Source: Pseudobutyrivibrio sp.
GTDB taxonomy: Bacteria > Bacillota_A > Clostridia > Lachnospirales > Lachnospiraceae
Reading direction: 5' to 3'
NCBI GenBank assembly: GCA_024691465.1
Contig: JAILNO010000046.1
Span: 1 to 16,134, forward strand
DNA: 16,134 bases
Translations under genes and position numbers: made by a program
The notes under the pieces: model-generated
What the model saw: only the letters and a program-made list of their open reading frames with translations
Database searches by the model: none
Told to the model about the DNA's origin: nothing
Shown: positions 14,685 through 16,134 of the stretch, in pieces
How positions within the stretch are numbered: the stretch's first letter is position 1
Layout: each line of letters begins with the position of its first letter

Positions 14685-14729
14685 GCTCCTATAGGAGCAA
14701 AAGAGATTCCCACCCAGGGAATCTCTTTT
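14685..14729. terminator. Bidirectional terminator between gntR copy 2 and the aconitase-type gene
   Basis: A 14-base perfect palindrome, GCTCCTATAGGAGC (14685-14698), is followed directly by a perfect 13-base stem AAAAGAGATTCCC/GGGAATCTCTTTT (14699-14711 and 14717-14729) with loop ACCCA. A T-rich tract follows on the plus strand and the stem base supplies T residues on the minus strand, so it can serve both convergent units. Confidence 0.85.
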
Positions 14730-14733
14730 ATTA

Positions 14734-15975
14734 TTATGCTTGTGTAATTACGCCTGCTATTGCAGTGGCTGCCGCAGTTGCTGGGCTAGCCAGATATATC
14801 TGCACCTTGCTGGTACCCATTCTACCTAAAAAGTTACGATTATTGGTAGCTACTACTACCTCGCCATCTGAGAGGATTCCACCACCTCTTCCACAGCACA
14901 AGCCGCATCCTGGTGTGGTAATAATGCATCCTGCATCAGAAAGAATACCAAGAGTACCATCGGCAAGAGCCTCGCGATAAATCTTACGGCTGGCTGGTGT
15001 GACAATCATCTTGACAAAATCAGCCACGTGCTTTCCCTTAAGGATGGTAGCTGCAGTTCTAAGGTCCTCTAATCTACCATTAGTACATGAGCCCAAGAAC
15101 ACCTGGCTTACCTTAGTTCCTTTTAACTCCGATACTGGCTTAATATTGTCAACTAGGGATGGACATGCACACACTGGCACCATATCCTCCGCTCTATATC
15201 TAAGTATACGACTATACTTAGCATCATTATCAGGTACAAGAGCCTTAACTGAATCATCAAAAGGAATCTTACAATAATCGCAGGTCTTCTCATCTGGTAC
15301 GAACAATCCACACTTAGCTCCCGCTTCCACTGACATATTAGACATGGTCATACGGCTAGCTACACTCATGGCATCCACCGTACTACCTGTGAATTCAATA
15401 GACTGATATGTAGCTCCAGCAGCTGTCAAATCTCCTATAATCCTAAGAATAATATCCTTAGATGTGACATTACCTGGCAGGGTTCCGTCTATTTCTACCT
15501 TGATAGACTCAGGTACTCTAAGCCAGAGCTGACCTGTTCCAAGTATACCTGCCATCTCCGTATATCCGATACCTGTTGAGAATGCACCTACACAGCCATA
15601 AGTAACGGTATGGCTATCTGTTCCGAAGGCTATATCACCTGGCTTAACATAACCAGCCTCAGTCATAAGCTGATGGCAGATACCATCAGTTCGATGTACG
15701 TTCTTGATTCCATATCGCTCAGCGAACTCATCACCCACTCTAAAGTGACGAGTATCATCCACCTGTGTAGCTGGCAGGAAATGATCATATATAAGAACTA
15801 CTCCATCAGGATTAGCCACCTTACTAAATCCCATCTCCTGAAACTTCTGCACTGCAAAAGGTACCATTATATCATCTATCATGCACCAATCCACATCTAC
15901 AGTTACAATATCACCAGGTTTTACTTCATGACCCACTTTATTTCCAATTATTTTTTCAACTAATGTATGTCCCAT
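14734..15975 (-). CDS. Aconitase/isopropylmalate dehydratase-type hydro-lyase, large subunit
   Basis: Iron-sulfur hydro-lyase of the LeuC2/homoaconitase/dimethylmalate dehydratase group, 413 residues. Motifs: DHFLPATQVDD (Asp64-His65), DGICHQLMTE (97-106), FGTDSHTVTYGCVGAFSTGIG (118-137), GSCTNGRLEDLR with cluster Cys297, and TTPGCGLCCGRGGG with Cys357 and Cys360, then ATNNRNFLGRMG and YLASPATAAATAIAG. The three cysteines should hold a [4Fe-4S] cluster that dehydrates or isomerises a hydroxy-di/tricarboxylate. The extra Cys361 and the GRGGG following the cluster loop differ from the usual leucine-pathway form (C-G-x-C-x-G). LeuC cannot be excluded, but no leuA/leuB genes are visible. It follows the small subunit by 7 bases, with AGGAG overlapping that gene's end. 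Confidence 0.87.
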   Translation of the reverse strand: MGHTLVEKIIGNKVGHEVKPGDIVTVDVDWCMIDDIMVPFAVQKFQEMGFSKVANPDGVVLIYDHFLPATQVDDTRHFRVGDEFAERYGIKNVHRTDGICHQLMTEAGYVKPGDIAFGTDSHTVTYGCVGAFSTGIGYTEMAGILGTGQLWLRVPESIKVEIDGTLPGNVTSKDIILRIIGDLTAAGATYQSIEFTGSTVDAMSVASRMTMSNMSVEAGAKCGLFVPDEKTCDYCKIPFDDSVKALVPDNDAKYSRILRYRAEDMVPVCACPSLVDNIKPVSELKGTKVSQVFLGSCTNGRLEDLRTAATILKGKHVADFVKMIVTPASRKIYREALADGTLGILSDAGCIITTPGCGLCCGRGGGILSDGEVVVATNNRNFLGRMGTSKVQIYLASPATAAATAIAGVITQA

Positions 15976-15982
15976 AACACTC

Positions 15983-16134
15983 CTAATCCAAACCGTTGCG
16001 CTTTCTCATCGCTTTTACCAATCCACCTGCATTAAGTATCTCCATGAGATTGTCAGGTAGTGATGCTATCTCATATGTCTTGCCATTGACCTTAATACTC
16101 TCTCCAGGTGTAACTACAGCCTCATCCCCCTCTT
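15983..16134 (-). CDS. Aconitase/isopropylmalate dehydratase-type hydro-lyase, small subunit (partial, C-terminal end)
   Basis: Only the last 49 codons and the stop are present; the N-terminus lies beyond the right edge. The minus-strand reading contains VTPGESIKVNGKTYEIASLP and ends ILNAGGLVKAMRKRNGLD; the ILNAGGLV block is typical of the swivel-domain (LeuD-type) subunit. The small-subunit gene preceding the large-subunit gene in the same operon fits a two-subunit hydro-lyase. Any operon promoter and further partner genes would be to the right of the window. Confidence 0.82.
   Translation of the reverse strand, partial: EGDEAVVTPGESIKVNGKTYEIASLPDNLMEILNAGGLVKAMRKRNGLD

Noticed and set aside
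15610..15963. 117-codon plus-strand open frame antisense to the aconitase-type gene
   Set aside because: Opposite-strand shadow of a conserved gene; hydrophobic composition is explained by the reverse complement.
12751..16134. Nicotinate-fermentation pathway (2-hydroxymethylglutarate dehydrogenase plus dimethylmalate dehydratase)
   Set aside because: The reductase matches GarR blocks far better than Hgd, the two units are separately transcribed, and no methyleneglutarate mutase or isomerase is present. The hydro-lyase alone could still be DmdAB-like.

Overview
The window looks like a sugar-acid catabolic locus from an AT-rich, low-GC Firmicute, most likely a gut or rumen clostridium of the Lachnospiraceae type. 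This is inferred from strong AGGAGG-like ribosome binding sites, TTGACA/TATAAT promoters, a lipoprotein-anchored sugar-binding protein and base composition. No rRNA or other phylogenetic marker is present. No mobile element, CRISPR array or tRNA was seen.

Layout. (A) A long minus-strand operon runs from a promoter near 11.1 kb down past the left edge: split transketolase (N half, C half), a lipoprotein sugar-binding protein, a double-domain sugar ABC ATPase, two permeases, a KDPG/KDPGal-type aldolase, D-galactonate dehydratase (dgoD), a zinc alcohol/polyol dehydrogenase, a PfkB-type 2-keto-3-deoxy-sugar-acid kinase and a glycerate kinase cut by the window edge. (B) A two-gene minus-strand operon (13.64-12.06 kb) encodes a GarR-like tartronate semialdehyde reductase and a metal-dependent cyclase/hydrolase. 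(C) At the right edge a minus-strand pair encodes the small (partial) and large subunits of an aconitase/isopropylmalate-dehydratase-type hydro-lyase. Two near-identical GntR/FCD regulators (plus strand, 11.3 and 13.97 kb) are each divergent from operon A or B.

How the genes work together. The ABC importer resembles the galactofuranose system YtfQ-YtfR-YtfT-YjfF in gene order and in binding-protein motifs. DgoD converts D-galactonate to 2-keto-3-deoxygalactonate, the kinase phosphorylates it and the aldolase splits it to pyruvate and glyceraldehyde 3-phosphate. The reductase of operon B and the glycerate kinase at the end of operon A together would convert tartronate semialdehyde to glycerate and then phosphoglycerate. 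The source of tartronate semialdehyde, and the substrates of the transketolase, the zinc dehydrogenase, the cyclase and the aconitase-type enzyme, are not evident.

Regulation is the most striking non-coding signal. Both divergent intergenic regions carry the same architecture: a minus-strand promoter, then the box CTGTATAACAG (or CTGTATTACAG) at about +3 to +13, overlapping four tandem 7-bp CTGTATN units. On the other side is a plus-strand gntR promoter with a CTGTTATACAG-type box just downstream of its start. The box has the TGT-N3-ACA form expected for FadR-subfamily GntR proteins. The two operons therefore appear to form one regulon under duplicated regulators.
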